DNA of 61,779 nucleotides from JAYZBC01 sp036339375 (GCA_036339375.1 JAYZBC010000036.1:1-61779), one strand, 5' to 3'; counted from the stretch's first letter, positions 1 to 9,667 are shown. Notes: generated from the letters alone by a model not told the origin. A program made the numbers and translations.

Positions 1-1532
1 ACTTTGTCAGTTCGAGTTGATGAAATTTTTATCTGGTTAATGTCAATTTGAAACACTGTTGCTACAATTTGGGCAACCTTTGTAAAAAGCCCTTGGCCCA
101 TTTCCGTTCCCCCGTGGTTCAGGTGGACGCTGCCATCTGTAAAAACGTGAACCAATGCTCCGGCTTGATTCAGTCTTGGTAAGTTGAAAGAAATTCCAAA
201 CTTAACTGGCATGAGGGCAATACCCTTTTTTAGGGTGTGATGTGAAGTGTTAAATTCTGTGACTGCAATTTTACGAGATTTGTAGTCGATTTTTTCCTTC
301 AAACGGTCCACAATTTCTACAATAATGTTGTCCCGTACTATTTGTCCGTAGGGTGTTATATTTCTATCTGAAGTCCCATACCAATTTTGTGCACGTACTT
401 TATCTACCGACTGGTTTAAATGACGTGCTATATGCTCGATTGCTACCTCCATTACCAGCATTCCTTGGGGGCCACCAAAACCTCGAAATGCAGTATTGGA
501 AACTGTGTTGGTTTTACAGGGCCACCCGCGAATTATAGTGTTGGGGATGTAGTATGCATTATCAGCGTGGCACATCGCCCGTCCCATTACACCGCTGGTG
601 AGGTCTGTCACGTTGCCTGCCCGCGCAGCCATATCAATAATGACGCCTTCAATTCTTCCGTGAGTGTTAAATCCAACCTGATAATTAAATAAAAAATCAT
701 GTCTCTTGCCGGTGGCAATCATGTCATCATCACGACGAAGACGTAATTTAACCGGTTTTTGACTTTTATTGGCTAAAAGTGCGGCAATGGCAGCAAATAT
801 TGTCGACTGACTTTCTTTACCCCCAAAAGCACCGCCCATGCGACGCACCTCAACCGTTATGGCATTGAGCGGCACGCCAAGTACACCACTTACCCCGTGC
901 TGTACTTCTGTAGGATGCTGGGTGGAGGAGAGAACAGTCATATCTTGATCTTCTGCTGGGATAGCTAGCGCAATATGGCTTTCCAGATAAAAATGATCTT
1001 GCCCTCCGCAACAAAATTCCCCCTTTACCACATTTTCAGCCTTTTTAATTGCGTACTCCGCATCACCACGAACAATTTTTTGCGGTTTATAGGTAAACTC
1101 TTCTTTTTTCCAGGCTTCTTCGATGGATAATATGGGCTCCAAAACTTCGTACTTAACCTCAATCAATTTCGCCGCCGAAAAAGCTTGGTCGTATGTTTCA
1201 GCGGCTACAGCGGCTATTGGCATTCCAGCATATTCCGCAATGGATCCAGCGAGCACAGGCTCATTGTCAAAAACAGGGGCAATATCGTTAACGCCTGGAA
1301 TATCTCTAGAGGTGACGATTGCTGAAACACCTGGTGCGTTTTCTGCCAAACTTTTATCAATTGAAATAATTTTGGCATGGGCATGTGGTGAAAGGAAAAG
1401 TGCTGTTTCTTGTGTTTCCTCGGGTAGGGGTAAATCATCAATGTAATGGGCTTTGCCGGTAACATGTTTAATAGCACTGTCATGTTGGATTTTAGTGTGA
1501 ACCGCTCCGGTAATATTGGGTGTGTATGTCAT
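1..1532 (-). CDS. xdhB: Xanthine dehydrogenase-type molybdopterin subunit XdhB (C-terminus cut by window edge)
   Basis: This is the molybdenum-cofactor subunit of a xanthine dehydrogenase/hydroxylase family enzyme, which hydroxylates purines or other N-heterocycles and passes electrons to XdhA. About 510 residues are present before the window edge; the family is usually about 780. It opens MTYTPNITGAVHTK. Visible family motifs are GGQDHFYLESHIAL (substrate entry), MGGAFGGKE (cofactor binding) and FRGFGGPQ (molybdopterin contact). The ATG overlaps the stop codon of xdhA by ATGA, so the two are translationally coupled. XdhC, the usual insertion chaperone, would lie beyond the edge if present. 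The family is certain. The substrate is not, because related enzymes act on nicotinate, isoquinoline and other ring compounds. Confidence 0.9.
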   Translation of the reverse strand, partial: MTYTPNITGAVHTKIQHDSAIKHVTGKAHYIDDLPLPEETQETALFLSPHAHAKIISIDKSLAENAPGVSAIVTSRDIPGVNDIAPVFDNEPVLAGSIAEYAGMPIAAVAAETYDQAFSAAKLIEVKYEVLEPILSIEEAWKKEEFTYKPQKIVRGDAEYAIKKAENVVKGEFCCGGQDHFYLESHIALAIPAEDQDMTVLSSTQHPTEVQHGVSGVLGVPLNAITVEVRRMGGAFGGKESQSTIFAAIAALLANKSQKPVKLRLRRDDDMIATGKRHDFLFNYQVGFNTHGRIEGVIIDMAARAGNVTDLTSGVMGRAMCHADNAYYIPNTIIRGWPCKTNTVSNTAFRGFGGPQGMLVMEVAIEHIARHLNQSVDKVRAQNWYGTSDRNITPYGQIVRDNIIVEIVDRLKEKIDYKSRKIAVTEFNTSHHTLKKGIALMPVKFGISFNLPRLNQAGALVHVFTDGSVHLNHGGTEMGQGLFTKVAQIVATVFQIDINQIKISSTRTDK

Positions 1533-2938
1533 GACAAACCCACCACCTCAAGGTCTTGTTCTTGTTTGTTAAGTTCACGCCAAAAGCGAACAAACAAATT
1601 GGAAGCTACATTGGTCCGATAATTTGCGGAGGCACGGTGGTCGCTAATTGGAACAAAGTCTCTGTTGATTAGCCTGCTTGCTTTTATAGAGTTTTCTTCA
1701 CTCCAAATTTTATTAGTGAGAAATTTTTCAGCTGTCTTGGCGTGTTGGGTTTTTGACGCCATTCCGCCAAAGACAACGCGAGCCTTAGTAATTTTTTTAT
1801 TGGAAATTTCTAAAAAGAAAGCTCCGATGACAGCTGAAATATCTTGATCGAATCGCTTGCTGACTTTATAGGCGCGAAAAACTTGATTGCTTTTTAGCTT
1901 AGGTATGGAAATAGATTTGATAACTTCGCTAGGTTTTAGATCAGTTTTTTTGTAATCAATAAAAAATTTTTCAAAATCAACTTTCCTATGGGTAAACGGA
2001 TCTGCAAGTAACAAATTTGCTCCCAATGCCATTAAACAGGGAGGCGCATCAGCAATTGGGGACGCATTTCCAATATTTCCACCGAGCGTGCAAAGATTTC
2101 GAATTTGCCGTGATCCAAATCGGAGTATTATTTTTCCGAACGAAGGATATAGCCGTTCAATTGAAGGGAAAAATTCAGAAAAAGTTACCGCAGAACCAAT
2201 AGTTATATCTGAATTTGTTTCTTTGATTTCACGGAGTTCTTTCACTTGGGCAATATGTATGATGTTTTCTGGTTGCTGCCTTTCTTTACTTATTTTCAAT
2301 CCAAGATCAGTACCACCCGCCAAGAGCATCGCTTCAGGGAAACGAGAACGCAGTAGGGTTAAATTTTTGAGAGTTCTAGGTGCATGAAATTTTTGGCTCC
2401 CTACAACATGTTTTGTTTTGCCTTTAGGGGGTTTCGATGGGGTGTATTCTATCGGCTTTTGGCACCCTTCCTGGGCCGCCTCTATAATGGGACGGTAGCC
2501 GGTACAGCGGCAAAGATTCCCAGCTAGAGCATCGTGAATTACATTTTCACAAATGTTTTCCTTGGATTGGGCGAGAGCAAAGAGGGCGCAAATAAAGCCC
2601 GGTGTACAAAATCCGCACTGCGTGCCATTTGCAGATACCATTTTTTCTTGAACAGGTGTGAGGGAACCAGAATTGATTGTTACTAAACCCTCGACTGTGA
2701 GTATTTCCAACCCATCCACTTGGCCTATTTGCATGAGACAGGAATTTAATGCCTGAAAACGATGTTTACCTCCCTTATAGTCCACACAAACTATCGTACA
2801 GGCGCCACAATCTCCCTCCGCACAACCTTCCTTTGTGCCGGTCATTTTTAATACATTACGCAAATAATCCAGCAAGGTAGTAGATGGCAGGATGTCTTGA
2901 GCTTTCTGTAATTTGCCATTTAGTGTAAAGCTAATCAT
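1529..2938 (-). CDS. xdhA: Xanthine dehydrogenase small subunit XdhA (2Fe-2S + FAD)
   Basis: This is the electron-transfer subunit of the molybdoenzyme, 469 residues, close to the length of Rhodobacter-type XdhA. Residues 1-160 form the ferredoxin-like and helical 2Fe-2S domains: the first cluster uses C39, C44, C47 and C67, the second C108, C111, C143 and C145 (CGFCTPGF and CRCTGY motifs). Residues from about 180 form a PCMH-type FAD domain with the LLAGGTDLGL and TLGGNIGNASP motifs, followed by the CO-dehydrogenase flavoprotein C-terminal domain. Fusion of iron-sulfur and FAD domains in one chain is the bacterial XdhAB layout and differs from three-subunit CO-dehydrogenase-like enzymes. It is first in an operon with xdhB and is transcribed away from the neighbouring UbiD gene. 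Confidence 0.92.
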   Translation of the reverse strand: MISFTLNGKLQKAQDILPSTTLLDYLRNVLKMTGTKEGCAEGDCGACTIVCVDYKGGKHRFQALNSCLMQIGQVDGLEILTVEGLVTINSGSLTPVQEKMVSANGTQCGFCTPGFICALFALAQSKENICENVIHDALAGNLCRCTGYRPIIEAAQEGCQKPIEYTPSKPPKGKTKHVVGSQKFHAPRTLKNLTLLRSRFPEAMLLAGGTDLGLKISKERQQPENIIHIAQVKELREIKETNSDITIGSAVTFSEFFPSIERLYPSFGKIILRFGSRQIRNLCTLGGNIGNASPIADAPPCLMALGANLLLADPFTHRKVDFEKFFIDYKKTDLKPSEVIKSISIPKLKSNQVFRAYKVSKRFDQDISAVIGAFFLEISNKKITKARVVFGGMASKTQHAKTAEKFLTNKIWSEENSIKASRLINRDFVPISDHRASANYRTNVASNLFVRFWRELNKQEQDLEVVGLS

Positions 2939-3029
2939 TTTTTGCCCTTATTATACCAACATGGGCGCATAATTTTGTCACAAACTCAAGGTTGGATGAC
3001 AAATACGGATAAAGCTGAAATTTAACTTT

Positions 3030-3057
3030 TTGACATTGTTTTTCTTAGTTTTATACA
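3030..3057 (+). promoter_or_regulatory. Candidate sigma-70 promoter of the UbiD-family gene
   Basis: A perfect -35 hexamer TTGACA at 3030-3035 is followed by a 16-bp spacer and TATACA at 3052-3057, about 150 bp upstream of the UbiD start. The 280-bp gap between the divergent xdhA and UbiD genes shows no other clear element, apart from general AT-richness and repeated TTTAAG-like tracts between 3120 and 3175. Confidence 0.45.
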
Positions 3058-3218
3058 GAGTTAATATTAAATTAAGACAAAGACTAGGCTTGCATTTGCA
3101 ATTTAAGGAACGTAAAAAAACACTCCCAAATTTATTACGTAATAAAAATTTTAAGTTATATTTAAGTTTAAACGAAATTTGGTGTTTTGACACAAAAAGG
3201 ATGATTTAGGAGACAAAA

Positions 3219-4808
3219 ATGGCTACAGCCAGAGAACAACTTAAACCCACACCAGAAACTAATTCACTTCGAGACCTTCGGAGTACAATTGATTTTCTGC
3301 GCGAAGAAGGCGATATCATTGAAACCGACAAAGAGGTCAATCCAGATCTCGAAATTACGGGTGTTCAGAAACATCTCGATGGCAGTTGCCCGCTTTTGTT
3401 CAATAACGTTACGGGTAAACCCGATAACCGTGCGATCACTAATTTGTTCGCGGATCAAGGCATTATGTGTAAGCTCTTTGGCGTTAAAGACATGCGTGAA
3501 ATGACAATTGCTATAGCCAATGCATTTCGCAACCCATTACCGCCAATTGTGGTTGATTCGAAAGATGCTGCTAGTCACGAAGAAATTATTGAAAATCCTA
3601 CAGACGTAAATGAATATATGATGCCTATTAGGCACACTACCTATGAATCCGAACTAACTGTGGGTTCGGGCCAACGTTTGTTTGCCGGTGATTATTTTGA
3701 AGGCGGAACCGACATGGCTTACAACCGCATGAATTTTCGTTGGGGAAATGTCGGTACCTTCCAAATTTCACCTGGTTCGCATGGTTGGCAGGTTATGGCT
3801 AAACATTATCGGGATGAAGAGCCCATCCCATTAACCATGAATTTTGGGATTCCCTACGGACCCAACTTACTAGCTGGCGCTGGCTTTGATTACGTTATTC
3901 TCCCAACCGGTTGTGATGAGCTTGGGGTTGCAGGCCGACTTATTGGGGAGCCAGTACGCATGGTTGAAGCAAAAACCGTGCCTGGCGCCTTTGCTTTGGC
4001 TGACGCTGAAATGACATTGGAAGGCTATTTGCATCCACGCGATCGTCGCTATGAAACTGCCGAGTCAGAGGAAGCTGGCGTACAGGGGCGTTTTCACTTT
4101 CATCCAGAATGGGCGGGTTACATGGGTAAAGCTTATAAAGCGCCAACCTTCCACGTGACTTGCGTTACGATGCGGGCACGCGAGTCGAGACCAATTATTT
4201 TCCCCCTTGGGGTCCATACAATGGATTGTCAAAATATTGATACGACAGTTAGGGAAGCCGCTATCTATGAGCTATGTGAGCGTTTACAGCCTGGTATCGT
4301 CCAGGATGTAAATATCCCTTACCCAATGACAGACTGGGGCGGCGCAATTATCCAAGTCAAAAAACACAGCAAAATAGAAGAAGGTTGGCAACGTAATTTT
4401 TTGTCAGCAGTTCTTTCTTGTTCACAAGGTTCACGCCTGGCAATTGCCATGAGCGAAGATACAGATATCTATGATATGGATGATGTTATCTGGAATCTGA
4501 CTACCCGGGTAAATCCTCAAACAGATATCCTTAACCCACTTCCGGGTGGCGTAGGCCAAACATTTATGCCTGCAGAACGGATGACGGCAGGGGATCGGGA
4601 ATGGACAGCTTCAAATACCCAATTTGAAGGAGGGATGGGTATCGACGCGACGGTGCCTTACGGTTATGAAAGCGATTTTCTCCGTCCGATTTATCCCGTT
4701 GATCAGGTATTCCCAGATAAATTTTTTAATGCAGAGCAAATTAAAAAAGCGCAAAGCTATATGGGTAATAAGGGCTGGGTCCACTCTCTAGCCCGCACAG
4801 GTCGTTAA
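3219..4808 (+). CDS. UbiD-family prenylated-FMN decarboxylase
   Basis: This is a 529-residue UbiD-family (de)carboxylase. Family members use prenylated FMN to decarboxylate aromatic or unsaturated acids reversibly. The start has a clear ribosome site (AGGAG, seven bases before ATG). The chain keeps the family layout: an N-terminal domain with the Leu-Phe-rich LLFNNVTG segment, a central flavin-binding barrel (YNRMNFRWGNVG, SPGSHGWQ, then IPYGPNLLAGAGF) and a C-terminal domain. It is longer than E. coli UbiD, like hydroxyarylic-acid and protocatechuate/vanillate decarboxylase relatives. No UbiX (the prenyl-FMN synthase) is in the window. The setting among aromatic oxygenases argues for a catabolic aromatic acid rather than ubiquinone synthesis. 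The substrate is unknown. Confidence 0.85.
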   Translation: MATAREQLKPTPETNSLRDLRSTIDFLREEGDIIETDKEVNPDLEITGVQKHLDGSCPLLFNNVTGKPDNRAITNLFADQGIMCKLFGVKDMREMTIAIANAFRNPLPPIVVDSKDAASHEEIIENPTDVNEYMMPIRHTTYESELTVGSGQRLFAGDYFEGGTDMAYNRMNFRWGNVGTFQISPGSHGWQVMAKHYRDEEPIPLTMNFGIPYGPNLLAGAGFDYVILPTGCDELGVAGRLIGEPVRMVEAKTVPGAFALADAEMTLEGYLHPRDRRYETAESEEAGVQGRFHFHPEWAGYMGKAYKAPTFHVTCVTMRARESRPIIFPLGVHTMDCQNIDTTVREAAIYELCERLQPGIVQDVNIPYPMTDWGGAIIQVKKHSKIEEGWQRNFLSAVLSCSQGSRLAIAMSEDTDIYDMDDVIWNLTTRVNPQTDILNPLPGGVGQTFMPAERMTAGDREWTASNTQFEGGMGIDATVPYGYESDFLRPIYPVDQVFPDKFFNAEQIKKAQSYMGNKGWVHSLARTGR

Positions 4809-4829
4809 TAAAGCAAAAATAATTTAATA

Positions 4830-4860
4830 GGGCGGTTTTCCAAACCGCCCTTTCTATTTT
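4830..4860 (+). terminator. Rho-independent terminator after the UbiD gene
   Basis: A 9-bp perfect stem (GGGCGGTTT pairing with AAACCGCCC) closes a three-base TCC loop, then TTTCTATTTT. It ends transcription before the Rieske gene, which therefore probably has its own promoter. Confidence 0.85.
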
Positions 4861-4910
4861 CTAGCGTTTTTATTTAATGCGTCATAGAATTTTCTTGAAG
4901 GAGAAAATTC

Positions 4911-5927
4911 ATGTATCTACGAAATGGTTGGTACGTTGCTGCTTGGTCTTTTGACCTAAAAAAGAATTTATTGGCACGTACTTTGCTGGATGAGCCGATA
5001 GTTTTGTTTCGCTGTGAAAGTGGTGAGGTTGGTGCATTAGAGGATAGATGTTGTCACCGTAGTGCGCCCCTTTCTTATGGACGCTTGAAGGGTAATGAAA
5101 TCGAGTGTGGTTATCATGGGTTGAAGTTTAACCGGGAAGGCCATTGTGTAAGTGTGCCAACTCAAAAGTTGGTGCCCCCAGGGGCGTTAGTCAAGAGTTA
5201 TCCAGTTTGTGAAAAAAACAATTGGATTTGGATCTGGATGGGGAATCCTGAATTAGCTGATGAAGGTCTTTTACCAAATTACTTTTGGCATGACAGTCCG
5301 GAATGGGTGCCAATAACTGACTATTTTCATATTAAATGTAATTATCAATTTTTGATTGATATTCAGTTGGATCAGACGCATTCGCCTTATGTTCATCCTA
5401 ATACTCTTGGGAACCCCGCTAAATTAAAGATAAAACCTAAAGTAAAACGCGATTCACTTTCCATTCGTTGTGAGCGATTGATGCCCAATGACGATCCACC
5501 TCCCCTATGGGCCGATGCTGCAGACATCAAAGGCAAGGGCGATAGTTGGAACAAATGGGTCTACACAGCACCGGGTACCATTATGTTTGATGTCGGTGCG
5601 GCACAAGCTGGTACGGGGGCATTTGAGGGCGACAGAACACACGGGGTTACGGTTCATAACTGTCACGCAATTACGCCAGAGACAGAAAATACCACCCACC
5701 ATTTCTGGTCTTCATCCCGTAATTTTGATATAGCCAATGAACAAACCACCGAGAAGCTTCGTGTGATCCGCACGATTTTTCTTGAGGATCTAAGGATGGT
5801 AGAAGCTCAACATCAACGGTTAAAGCAATTTCCAAATGCGCCAACAATTGACGTGGCTATGGATCATCCCACCATCCAAGCGCGCCAATTGCTTACTCAG
5901 CTGATGAATAGGGAACAGCAGGCTTAG
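4911..5927 (+). CDS. Rieske-type aromatic oxygenase, VanA-like
   Basis: This is a 338-residue single-chain Rieske non-haem iron oxygenase related to vanillate O-demethylase oxygenase (VanA) and similar O-demethylases. The Rieske cluster ligands are C47/H49 (CCHRSAPL) and C66/H69 (CGYHG). The mononuclear iron site is seen as LDQTHSPYVH with H157 and H162, and an acidic residue near FLEDLRMVEAQ at the C-terminal end. The strong ribosome site GGAG lies upstream of ATG. Such enzymes need a VanB-like reductase, and none is encoded nearby. The next gene converges with a 6-bp gap. VanA relatives also act on syringate, dicamba and other methoxy- or carboxy-aromatics, so the exact reaction is not determined. 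Confidence 0.85.
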   Translation: MYLRNGWYVAAWSFDLKKNLLARTLLDEPIVLFRCESGEVGALEDRCCHRSAPLSYGRLKGNEIECGYHGLKFNREGHCVSVPTQKLVPPGALVKSYPVCEKNNWIWIWMGNPELADEGLLPNYFWHDSPEWVPITDYFHIKCNYQFLIDIQLDQTHSPYVHPNTLGNPAKLKIKPKVKRDSLSIRCERLMPNDDPPPLWADAADIKGKGDSWNKWVYTAPGTIMFDVGAAQAGTGAFEGDRTHGVTVHNCHAITPETENTTHHFWSSSRNFDIANEQTTEKLRVIRTIFLEDLRMVEAQHQRLKQFPNAPTIDVAMDHPTIQARQLLTQLMNREQQA

Positions 5928-5933
5928 AACAAA

Positions 5934-7487
5934 TTAATGTTGGTTAGAATACTTTTCCCATTCTAAGGATAAAGCTTTCCGGTCTAACTTCCCGCGTTCG
6001 TTTTTAGGAAGTTTTTTTGTGAAAATAACTTCTTTGGGGGCTTTAAAAGGCGATAAAAATTCTTTGCAATGGTTTAGAACAATTTCTGACGTCAAATCAC
6101 TCCCTTTGCGTGATATGACAAAACAAATTACCTCCTCTCCGTAAACTTTGTCCGGTACTCCGCAAGCCGCTGCGTCAATGATGTCGGGATGTCGGGACAA
6201 GATATTATCAATTTCAACGGGAGAAATATTCACACCGCCTCTAATGATTAGATCTTTTAAACGGCCAACAACAGTAATGTGTCCATCTTTATCAATTATT
6301 CCAAGGTCTCCGGTTCGGTGCTCGTCTGGCAATTTCTCTACTCGACCATTGGCATGCAAATAACCCCAAGATTTCTGTTGGCCTGATACAACGATTTGGC
6401 CGGGTTGCCCTTCCGATACTTCTTTATTGTTTTCATCAAGCAACCGAACCTTTTGATATTTGAGAGGTTGGCCAATAGTGCCTATTTTCCGCTTTGTTCC
6501 CCGATGGCTGCACATTAGCCCACCTTCAGAGCACCCCGCTGATTGGCATATCAAAATCCCGTACTGGGTTTCAAACTGGACCCAGTTTTCAGTCAGCATT
6601 GGTGCTGAAGATGTCATTATAAAGCGCAAATTTGGAATTTCACTGCCATGTATTTTTACGGGCTCATTAAGAAACATATTTAGAATTGTTGGGACTGCAA
6701 CAGCTATATTTGCTTGGTATTTTTTTATCCAGTCAAAATAACGAGTACGTGAAAACTTTTTTGCCATATAAACAGTCGCGCCTCGTGCCAATGGCCCACC
6801 TAAACTCATATTTTGGGATGAAAGCCAACTATAAGAACGGCAATCAACGAGCCGGTCAGTTTCTTGAAGGGCGACACAATCAGCGGTGGCATCATAGTTT
6901 GGCCACACAGCTGAATGGGCTTGCAAAACACCCTTGGGTTTTGCCTCCGTCCCGGAGGTGTAAAAAATAACTGCGATGTCATCCGGTTCACAAACTTCTT
7001 TGATTTCCCCTTGATCTGAATAATCTTCCAACAGTTTAAAAAAACCGGTTGAGTTACCTTCGGAGTTCCATTTGCCAAGTGACATCCATTCAACCGGCAT
7101 TTTCTTGTCCTGAATCTTTTCCAAGTCTAAACCTTCTTGGACCAAAACGAGCATCGGATTTACGGCCCGTAAAATTTCGCCGATATGGACGCGGTTCATC
7201 TCGACATTTGCAGTTGCTATCGTGCCACCACAACGTTGAACACCTAAAAATGTAGCAATGAATTCAATAGAGTTCTCTGCCAGCAACAAAATTCTATCGT
7301 TGGCTTTTAAGCTGCGCTCCGAAAAAAAATGAGCCATCCTATTGCCCAATCTGAAAAGATCCAAAAAACTCAACTGTTTTTCGCCTTGATCAATCGAGAC
7401 CATATAAGGTTTATCGCCAAATTTAGCTGCTTGGTCAGCAATTAATGTTTGGACCGGTTTATATTTTGTGTTTTCTACTTGGGGCAT
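5934..7487 (-). CDS. Acyl/aryl-CoA synthetase (AMP-forming)
   Basis: This is a 517-residue member of the AMP-forming acyl-CoA synthetase family. The ATP-binding loop is YTSGTEAKPKG (about residues 176-186), the hinge region is GRLKDLIIRGGVNISP and the C-terminal catalytic lysine motif is PKNERGKLDR. It follows the two dioxygenase subunits on the same strand (47-bp gap), so it probably activates the substrate or product of that dioxygenase as a CoA thioester. Sequence style is closest to cyclohexanecarboxylate- and medium-chain-type ligases rather than to the benzoate-CoA ligase found further right. Substrate not determined. Confidence 0.85.
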   Translation of the reverse strand: MPQVENTKYKPVQTLIADQAAKFGDKPYMVSIDQGEKQLSFLDLFRLGNRMAHFFSERSLKANDRILLLAENSIEFIATFLGVQRCGGTIATANVEMNRVHIGEILRAVNPMLVLVQEGLDLEKIQDKKMPVEWMSLGKWNSEGNSTGFFKLLEDYSDQGEIKEVCEPDDIAVIFYTSGTEAKPKGVLQAHSAVWPNYDATADCVALQETDRLVDCRSYSWLSSQNMSLGGPLARGATVYMAKKFSRTRYFDWIKKYQANIAVAVPTILNMFLNEPVKIHGSEIPNLRFIMTSSAPMLTENWVQFETQYGILICQSAGCSEGGLMCSHRGTKRKIGTIGQPLKYQKVRLLDENNKEVSEGQPGQIVVSGQQKSWGYLHANGRVEKLPDEHRTGDLGIIDKDGHITVVGRLKDLIIRGGVNISPVEIDNILSRHPDIIDAAACGVPDKVYGEEVICFVISRKGSDLTSEIVLNHCKEFLSPFKAPKEVIFTKKLPKNERGKLDRKALSLEWEKYSNQH

Positions 7488-7534
7488 GTGTTGGTTTTAA
7501 CACAAGGCAGGCTGAGGCTTCAAATTTAACGTCG

Positions 7535-7990
7535 TCAGATCGGAAAGTGTGAACCGCTTCCTAAGTCCCGCGTGTCCAACACCACCTTTCGGTTTGATAT
7601 GAGAGGTTTATCAGAAGTGGTATCTATTACATCGATATAACGACCAGCAGCGAAAATTTTAGTAATTCCCTCCAAACCGGTATAGACGACTAAAAATGGG
7701 CTTATTGTTTCAGCAAAGGTTTGTTTTCGATTTATGGCCGCAATTTGTACTTGGTGCATAAATCGCCCCTGTCTAGTGATGTGGTTTTCCAAGTTATTAA
7801 CCAAATTTGTCATCCCTTTTCTATCTTGCTCCATCCACACCATATCCTTTCTTAACTCGGGGCTATAACAAAGGATACGGTAGGTAAAGTCCGTGGTGAA
7901 AAGGCTCAGGTAATTAGGCCAGTCACCATCGTCTATGTAGAGGCAAGACTGATTAACCAGTTCTTTAATTTGGTCATCCAAAATGGTCAT
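7535..7990 (-). CDS. Ring-hydroxylating dioxygenase small (beta) subunit
   Basis: This is a 151-residue SnoaL/NTF2-fold protein of the aromatic-ring-hydroxylating dioxygenase beta-subunit family. Recognition rests on the N-terminal YIDDGDWPNYLSLF segment, the central RMTN-like and HQVQIAAINR stretch, and the C-terminal NRKVVLDTRDLG strand. Beta subunits are structural partners of the Rieske alpha subunit in an alpha3beta3 oxygenase. The start lies 14 bp after the alpha-subunit stop, as expected for a co-translated pair. The ribosome site is weak. Confidence 0.85.
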   Translation of the reverse strand: MTILDDQIKELVNQSCLYIDDGDWPNYLSLFTTDFTYRILCYSPELRKDMVWMEQDRKGMTNLVNNLENHITRQGRFMHQVQIAAINRKQTFAETISPFLVVYTGLEGITKIFAAGRYIDVIDTTSDKPLISNRKVVLDTRDLGSGSHFPI

Positions 7991-8004
7991 TTTTGATTCT
8001 TAAA

Positions 8005-9207
8005 TCAAAGTGTTTCAGTGTCTGGCTTGGAAAAAGGATTGTGTGAAGGCCTTCCCATCAGTCTGCTCCATTCTTTGTAAAAGGTCCTCATCATAATATC
8101 ATCCTGTGTTTTTAGTTTTTCATGGCGGGCGATAATACCGTGATTTGCGGCACCTTTTCTGTTGGCTTCTTCAACGCATTCAACAGCGTAGGCATCCTCG
8201 TACAAGTTCCGTCCCAATGGACCCCAAACCTGATTGTGATGTTTCTGGCGCATTTCTCTATCTTTTATTGATTCCCCTTTTATACCTAACCCTCGCCACT
8301 CAACCAGGGTACGGTTGGGGCTTATGGGTGTAGAGGTGTCAATTCGTATTACAGTTGCACGGCACAAAATATTAGTATCGGGGAAAATTTTCACAGTGCG
8401 AAACTCGTTTGGCTGCATTCCCGGCAATGGCAGGTAATCGCGTTGTCCCCAGCCCTTTATATTTGAATATGTTTGTGTCATTGGGTTTAAAGTACCATGC
8501 CCGGATGGATAAATTTTCCAGGTACGTTGTCCATATCCTTCGCTTTTCATTGCTACGTTTCGATTCACGTAATGCAAAAACTCGTGATAAGTCTCCATAT
8601 TTGTTTCGTGCCATTGTTTCCAGTTCACATCCAATATGGTTTGGTGGTAGTGAAAAACTTCTAATTCTTTTTGTCCCATGACCTCTTCAACGTTGTCCAA
8701 AGCGTTGCCCAAATATTCATCTAACGAGGGTGCTGTGTCATTCAAATTAACGAAGATCATTCCCAGTCGAACTCCCGTTCGAACCTCTCGAAGGCCACGA
8801 TTTTCTTTACAGATTCCAGTGCCGGAATAAGCCTCTTGACGTGGAATAGCGGAGCAATCCCCCTTGTTATTAAAAACCCAACGATGAAATAGACAAATCC
8901 ACTTTTCAGCGTTTCCGGCAGGTTCTCTGAGGATGAGCGCGGAACGGTGGGAACAGGAATTGATAAATGAGCGAATTTCATCGTCGCTGCTTCGTGTTAT
9001 TATTAGAGGAATACCCGCATGATTTATTGTTCGATAGTCGTTTGTCTTTGGTATTTCACTTTCGTGGCATGCAAACTTCCAAGTCGATTTTTTAATTTTT
9101 TCGATTTCTTCTGCAAATAGTTTTTGATCGGTGTAAATAAGGGAACTTACAAAATCATTTTCTGCAACCGGTGGTTGCGCCATCCACTCTTGTGCGTTTT
9201 TGGACAT
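8005..9207 (-). CDS. Ring-hydroxylating dioxygenase large (alpha) subunit
   Basis: This is a 400-residue Rieske non-haem iron oxygenase large subunit. The Rieske ligands are C85/H87 (CSHRSAL) and C105/H108 (CLFHRW). The catalytic iron site is visible as ETNMETYHEFLHY with E205, H208 and H212. The protein forms an operon with a beta subunit and a CoA ligase, the arrangement seen in benzoate-, anthranilate- or phthalate-type dioxygenases that make cis-dihydrodiols. A GAGGAAG ribosome site precedes the ATG. The ferredoxin or reductase partner is missing from the window. Family is certain; substrate is not assigned. Confidence 0.88.
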   Translation of the reverse strand: MSKNAQEWMAQPPVAENDFVSSLIYTDQKLFAEEIEKIKKSTWKFACHESEIPKTNDYRTINHAGIPLIITRSSDDEIRSFINSCSHRSALILREPAGNAEKWICLFHRWVFNNKGDCSAIPRQEAYSGTGICKENRGLREVRTGVRLGMIFVNLNDTAPSLDEYLGNALDNVEEVMGQKELEVFHYHQTILDVNWKQWHETNMETYHEFLHYVNRNVAMKSEGYGQRTWKIYPSGHGTLNPMTQTYSNIKGWGQRDYLPLPGMQPNEFRTVKIFPDTNILCRATVIRIDTSTPISPNRTLVEWRGLGIKGESIKDREMRQKHHNQVWGPLGRNLYEDAYAVECVEEANRKGAANHGIIARHEKLKTQDDIMMRTFYKEWSRLMGRPSHNPFSKPDTETL

Positions 9208-9667
9208 GGGTCTTCCTCTTTATTCAACCTAAAAACAGTCTTGCGAACGGTAAATTCAGTGGAGCATTTGGGTCAATACCGAAATTCAAGTAAATGTATT
9301 AAAGGGTGGCAATCTTCTTTTGTTTTTCATCTTGAAAAATTCAAAGCACAATAATTTGTTTAACGTTTTCTTTTTAAATGTGTTTTAAGCAAGAAAGAGT
9401 GTCAGAGCAAATATATACTTGGGTTTGATTATGTTAACATTAGCAAAATTATCAATTGCACCTACTTCACTCACCTGCACGTATTTGTCTAAATACTGAT
9501 CCTTAGGGTGACGTCTGCCGTTTTGTGTTATTAGATTGACTGCCAGGCCAAAGAAAAGGAAATGCAGTGCTGTTGACGTTATCGACTTAATCCAATATGT
9601 CGAAAGCTATAACGAACCATTGTTTGACAATCTGTACCAGTAGTTTGAGCTCTGAAAGATCCTCACT
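9208..9667. other. 460-bp divergent intergenic region between dioxygenase operon and CoA-transferase
   Basis: No credible gene is seen. The stretch is AT-rich and must carry both divergent promoters. On the + strand TTGACG (9573-9578) with TATGTC 18 bp downstream is a weak candidate for the CoA-transferase gene. No clear operator palindrome was recognised, and the aromatic regulator that might act here is not encoded nearby. Confidence 0.4.

Noticed and set aside
2978..3193. Minus-strand open frame in the xdhA-UbiD gap
   Set aside because: It is lysine/asparagine-rich as expected of translated AT-rich noncoding DNA, and it overlaps a near-consensus promoter on the other strand.
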